From contig NZ_JBPKBI010000015.1 of NCBI RefSeq assembly GCF_051388935.1, positions 1-64,000 on the forward strand: a stretch of 64,000 bases of DNA, read 5' to 3'. The first letter of the stretch is position 1, and every line of letters starts with the position of its first letter. A program made the position numbers and the translations under genes. The stretch is from Yinghuangia sp035454725. GTDB lineage: Bacteria > Actinomycetota > Actinomycetes > Streptomycetales > Streptomycetaceae. Positions 61,064 to 64,000 of this stretch are shown here, piece by piece. The notes beneath the pieces were generated by a model. It was not told where the DNA came from. It saw only the letters and a program-made list of their open reading frames with translations, and ran no database searches.

Positions 61064-63661
61064 ATGAGTGTCTCGGAGTACGAGGACGCTCCGCCTGCCC
61101 GGGAGGGTTTCGAGCGAACCCCGCCCCAGGACATCGCCGCCGAGCAGTCCGTCCTCGGCGGCATGATGCTGTCCAAGGACGCCATCGCCGACGTCGTCGA
61201 GAACCTCAAGCCCGGCGACTTCTACCGCCCGGCGCACGAGATGGTCTACAACGCCATCCTCGACCTCTACGCCCGCGGCGAACCGGCCGACGCCGTCACC
61301 GTCGCCGCCGAGCTCACCAAACGCGGCGAGATCGGACGCGTCGGCGGAGCCCCGTACCTCCACACCTTGATCTCCTCGGTCCCCACCGCCGCCAACGCCG
61401 AGTACTACGCCCGCATCGTCCGCGAACAGGCCGTCCTTCGCCGCCTGGTCGAGGCCGGCACGCGCATCGTCCAGATGGGATACGCCGCGGACGGCGACGT
61501 CGACGAGATCGTCAACGGCGCCCAGGCCGAGGTCTACGCGGTCACCGAGCAACGCACGAGTGAGGACTACGCACCCCTCGCCGACATCATGGAGGGCGCC
61601 CTCGACGAGATCGAGGCGATCGGCTCCCGCAACGGCCAGATGTCCGGCGTCCCCACCGGCTTCACCGACCTGGACGCCCTCACCAACGGTCTCCACCCCG
61701 GCCAAATGATCGTCATCGCGGCCCGCCCGGCCATGGGGAAGGCACTTGCGCTCGACACCCCGCTGCCGACTCCGACGGGCTGGACGACGATGGGTGACGT
61801 TGCCGTCGGCGACTTGCTCATCGGCGCCGACGGGCGTGCCACGAAGGTGGTGGCGGCAACCGGGGTCATGCACGGTCGGCCGTGCTACGAAGTGGAGTTC
61901 TCCGATGGTTCGGTGATCGTTGCCGATGCGGAGCACCAGTGGCTGACGGAGACCCGGGCAGCGCGACGGTCCGCTCAAGCCGTAGGTGTCGGCTCGACGC
62001 AGCTCCGAGAGGGCACGCGCGCCGGGGTTCGAACCACGCGCGAGATCGCGGAGACCTTGCTCTGCCGCACTGCCGACCAACGCCGCAATCATGCCGTTCG
62101 GGTGGCCGAGCCTCTTCAACTTCCCGACCGGGACTTGCCGTTGCCGCCGTATGTGCTGGGCAGTTGGCTCGGCGACGGCCACTCCGATTCGGCGCGCATC
62201 ACGACGGCTGACGAGGACATCGTCAGCGCGCTGCGCCGGGAGGGTGTCGAAGTACAGCCGAGGGGCGCCCTACTGCACAGCCTCCGATTGCCGCGCCGGC
62301 CTGGTGTGGCGGAACGCGACTGCGTCGTGTGCGGGGCCCGCTTCACGCCCAAGACCTCGCAGGTGAGGACATGCGGGCGAAGCTGCGGCGGAAAGGCGCG
62401 GTTCGTCTCGGCGCCTGTCCCGGCGCCGAGGTGTCCGGACTGCGGATCGCCGTCCAGCGGCATGGCCTTGTGCCGCGATTGCCGTGCACGAAGCGGAAGT
62501 GTGCAGGCGATCCTGCGCACGTTGGGGGTCTTGGGCGACAAGCACATCCCGGCCGAATACTTGCGTGCGTCGGAGCAGCAGCGCCGTGACCTTCTCGCCG
62601 GTCTTCTGGACACCGACGGCTACGTATCGCCGTCCGGAACCGTCCAACTGGCGCTGACCAACCGCCGTTTGGCCGAGGATGCCTTGGAGCTCGCACTCAG
62701 CCTTGGGTACCAGGCGACTATGCGGACCAAGGCCGTGCGCGGTCGAAGCCGTGACTCATCGACCTGTTTCCGCATCACCTTCACGCCTGCCGAGCCGGTC
62801 TTCCGCCTGTCTCGCAAGCTGGTCCGGCAAAGCACTCGCGCTTACCCGACGACACGGCTGCGCTACATCACCGCCGTTCGCCAGGTACCCTCCGTGCCCG
62901 TCCGGTGCGTCCAGGTCGACAACGATGACCACCTTTATCTCGCCGGGAAGTCGTGGATCCCCACGCACAATTCGACGCTGGCTTTGGATTTTGCGCGGGC
63001 CTGTTCGATCAAGCACAGTTTGCCGAGTGTGATCTTTTCGCTGGAGATGGGGCGGAACGAGATCGCGATGCGGCTGTTGTCCGCGGAGGCGCGCGTTGCG
63101 TTGCACCACATGCGGTCGGGCAGCATGACCGATGAGGACTGGACGCGACTTGCGCGGCGCATGCCGGATGTCAGTGCGGCACCGCTCTACATCGACGACT
63201 CTCCGAACCTGTCCATGATGGAGATCCGCGCGAAGTGCCGAAGGCTCAAGCAGCGCAACGACCTTCGCCTCGTCGTCATCGACTATCTCCAGCTCATGAC
63301 CGGGGGCGGCAGCCGGCGTGCCGAGAGCCGGCAGCAGGAGGTCTCGGAGATGTCCCGAAACCTCAAGCTCCTCGCGAAGGAGCTGGAACTGCCGGTCATC
63401 GCGCTTTCGCAGTTGAACCGCGGTCCGGAGCAACGCACCGACAAGAAGCCGATGGTCTCGGACCTTCGCGAAAGTGGATCAATCGAACAAGACGCCGACA
63501 TAGTCATTTTGTTGCATCGGGAGGATGCGTACGAGAAGGAGTCGCCTCGGGCGGGGGAGGCGGATCTGATTGTGGCGAAGCACCGCAACGGTCCGACGGC
63601 GACGATCACGCTGGCGTTCCAGGGGCACTACTCGCGCTTCCTGGACATGCAGCAGAGTTGA
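61064..63661 (+). CDS. dnaB: Replicative DNA helicase DnaB, split by an intein
   Basis: This gene encodes 865 residues from the ATG at 61064 (GGAAGG nine bases upstream; the ATG at 61055 sits on the ribosome site). The N-terminal domain begins ERTPPQDIAAEQSVLGGMML. The RecA-like domain is broken inside Walker A, where ARPAMGK joins directly to STLALDFARA after removal of 410 intein residues (227-636). Walker B is LRLVVIDYLQLM, and ALSQLNRGPEQRTDKKPMVS and LRESGSIEQDAD are later helicase motifs. The mature helicase has 455 residues, the standard size. It unwinds DNA at the fork and cannot bind ATP until splicing occurs. Confidence 0.97.
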   Translation: MSVSEYEDAPPAREGFERTPPQDIAAEQSVLGGMMLSKDAIADVVENLKPGDFYRPAHEMVYNAILDLYARGEPADAVTVAAELTKRGEIGRVGGAPYLHTLISSVPTAANAEYYARIVREQAVLRRLVEAGTRIVQMGYAADGDVDEIVNGAQAEVYAVTEQRTSEDYAPLADIMEGALDEIEAIGSRNGQMSGVPTGFTDLDALTNGLHPGQMIVIAARPAMGKALALDTPLPTPTGWTTMGDVAVGDLLIGADGRATKVVAATGVMHGRPCYEVEFSDGSVIVADAEHQWLTETRAARRSAQAVGVGSTQLREGTRAGVRTTREIAETLLCRTADQRRNHAVRVAEPLQLPDRDLPLPPYVLGSWLGDGHSDSARITTADEDIVSALRREGVEVQPRGALLHSLRLPRRPGVAERDCVVCGARFTPKTSQVRTCGRSCGGKARFVSAPVPAPRCPDCGSPSSGMALCRDCRARSGSVQAILRTLGVLGDKHIPAEYLRASEQQRRDLLAGLLDTDGYVSPSGTVQLALTNRRLAEDALELALSLGYQATMRTKAVRGRSRDSSTCFRITFTPAEPVFRLSRKLVRQSTRAYPTTRLRYITAVRQVPSVPVRCVQVDNDDHLYLAGKSWIPTHNSTLALDFARACSIKHSLPSVIFSLEMGRNEIAMRLLSAEARVALHHMRSGSMTDEDWTRLARRMPDVSAAPLYIDDSPNLSMMEIRAKCRRLKQRNDLRLVVIDYLQLMTGGGSRRAESRQQEVSEMSRNLKLLAKELELPVIALSQLNRGPEQRTDKKPMVSDLRESGSIEQDADIVILLHREDAYEKESPRAGEADLIVAKHRNGPTATITLAFQGHYSRFLDMQQS
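61742..62971 (+). other. Class 3 intein with LAGLIDADG endonuclease, in the dnaB P-loop
   Basis: This stretch encodes 410 in-frame residues between GK and ST of Walker A. The first residue is Ala, not Cys or Ser. Block B has His65 and Trp67 (ADAEHQWLT), block F has Cys389 (VRCVQVDNDDHLYLAG), block G ends Thr408-His409-Asn410, and the +1 residue is Ser. Trp, Cys and Thr at these places are the class 3 signature. LAGLIDADG helices read VLGSWLGDG (about 142) and LLAGLLDTDG (about 285). Between them lie eight Cys as CVVC/CGRSC and CPDC/CRDC zinc-ribbon-like pairs. The endonuclease looks intact. Confidence 0.93.
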
Positions 63662-63663
63662 CG

Positions 63664-63690
63664 GAACCCCCGCCGTGTCGGCGGGGGTTC
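63664..63690. terminator. Terminator after dnaB
   Basis: GAACCCCCGCC (63664-63674) and GGCGGGGGTTC (63680-63690) form a perfect 11-bp stem with a five-base loop, three bases after the dnaB stop and before the convergent thioredoxin gene. Confidence 0.85.
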
Positions 63691-63713
63691 GGTCTGGTGG
63701 CGGCGTCGGGGGA

Positions 63714-64000
63714 TCAGAGGGCGTCGGCGAGGTCGGCCAGGATGCGGCGCTTGGGGCGGGCGCCGACCAGGGACTTCACGGGTTCGCCGCCGCGGAAGAG
63801 CGTCAGGGTGGGCATCGAGAGGACGCCGTAGGCGGCGGTGGTCTGCGGGTTGGCGTCGACGTCGATCGACACGATGCGGAAACGGTTCTCCTCGGTCGCG
63901 AGCTCGGCGAGGACGGGGTCGATCATGCGGCACGGGCCGCACCAGGCGGCGGTGAAGTCGACGAGGACGGGCACGTCGGAGTCGAGGACTTCGGCGGCGA
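63714..64000 (-). CDS. Thioredoxin (5' end beyond the window)
   Basis: The C-terminal 95 or so residues are visible. The active site is WCGPCRM and the cis-Pro motif is SMPT; RGGEPVKSLVGARPKRRILA follows, and the protein ends DLADAL. It is a second thioredoxin, different from the trxA at 27.1 kb. The start lies beyond position 64000, so its length and signal status are unknown. It converges on dnaB. Confidence 0.92.
   Translation of the reverse strand, partial: AAEVLDSDVPVLVDFTAAWCGPCRMIDPVLAELATEENRFRIVSIDVDANPQTTAAYGVLSMPTLTLFRGGEPVKSLVGARPKRRILADLADAL

Noticed and set aside
60746..62182. A 478-residue minus-strand open frame
   Set aside because: It is antisense to the DnaA-box region and the start of dnaB.

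Overview
The window is the origin-of-replication region of a high-GC actinobacterium, most likely a member of the Streptomycetaceae. The support is the gene order recF-gnd-dnaN-oriC-dnaA-rpmH-rnpA-yidD-yidC-jag-rsmG-parA-parB, a DnaA with a very long domain II, DnaA boxes of the TTGTCCACA type, parS sites of the GTTTCACGTGAAAC type, very high GC3, many GTG starts, and the FemX/MurJ/DUF6049/SigM cell-wall cluster. The genus cannot be fixed from this sequence alone. Three runs of N (near 3.5, 25.6 and 42.8 kb) show that it is a draft scaffold.

Layout. (1) 0-2.6 kb: a small integrative-element remnant with an excisionase-like gene, a frameshifted tyrosine integrase, two hypothetical genes and possible IS21-type end repeats. 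It abuts the 3' end of tRNA-Ile(GAU). (2) 2.6-13 kb, minus strand: DUF3566 membrane protein (interrupted only by an assembly artefact), gyrA, gyrB, dciA-like, recF, gnd, dnaN. (3) 13.1-13.9 kb: oriC. (4) 13.9-22.6 kb: dnaA (minus), then rpmH, rnpA, yidD, yidC, jag, rsmG, parA, parB (plus), with six parS sites between 19.4 and 25.6 kb. (5) 22.7-40 kb: Ddl-like ligase, aminotransferase, CwlM-like amidase, trxA, trxB, an anti-sigma factor, sigM, a MurJ-linked pseudokinase, murJ, DUF6049, a Nudix hydrolase and the CCA-adding enzyme. This mirrors the order known around mycobacterial cwlM-trxC-trxB2-rsmM-sigM-mviN-Rv3909-mutT4-pcnA. (6) 40-51.5 kb: two LppU-like membrane proteins, an MFS transporter, inositol-phosphate synthase, a PadR regulator with a clear operator array, a class A PBP, two membrane mannosyltransferase-type genes and a third LppU-like paralogue. 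(7) 51.5-60.6 kb: an alanine-racemase-like gene with femX, a small membrane protein, the rpsF-ssb-rpsR-rplI operon, a CsoR-type copper module (copZ, copA) and a MATE transporter. (8) 60.6-64 kb: a dense DnaA-box cluster, dnaB split by a 410-residue intein, and a partial thioredoxin.

How the genes work together. Replication initiation, elongation and supercoiling (DnaA, DnaN, RecF, gyrase, DnaB, SSB) and segregation (ParA, ParB, parS) sit beside a lipid II and peptidoglycan control block (Ddl-like, CwlM-like, pseudokinase, MurJ, FemX, PBP) and a thiol-redox block (TrxA, TrxB, SigM, anti-sigma).

Most notable points. The dnaB intein sits in the Walker A motif, starts with Ala and shows the Trp-Cys-Thr signature of class 3 inteins. 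Its endonuclease carries an inserted eight-cysteine zinc-ribbon-like module. The dnaB upstream region holds seven DnaA-box-like sequences, three of them perfect. A clear pseudokinase is encoded next to MurJ. I do not see a wholly new multi-gene system; most of the window is conserved core.
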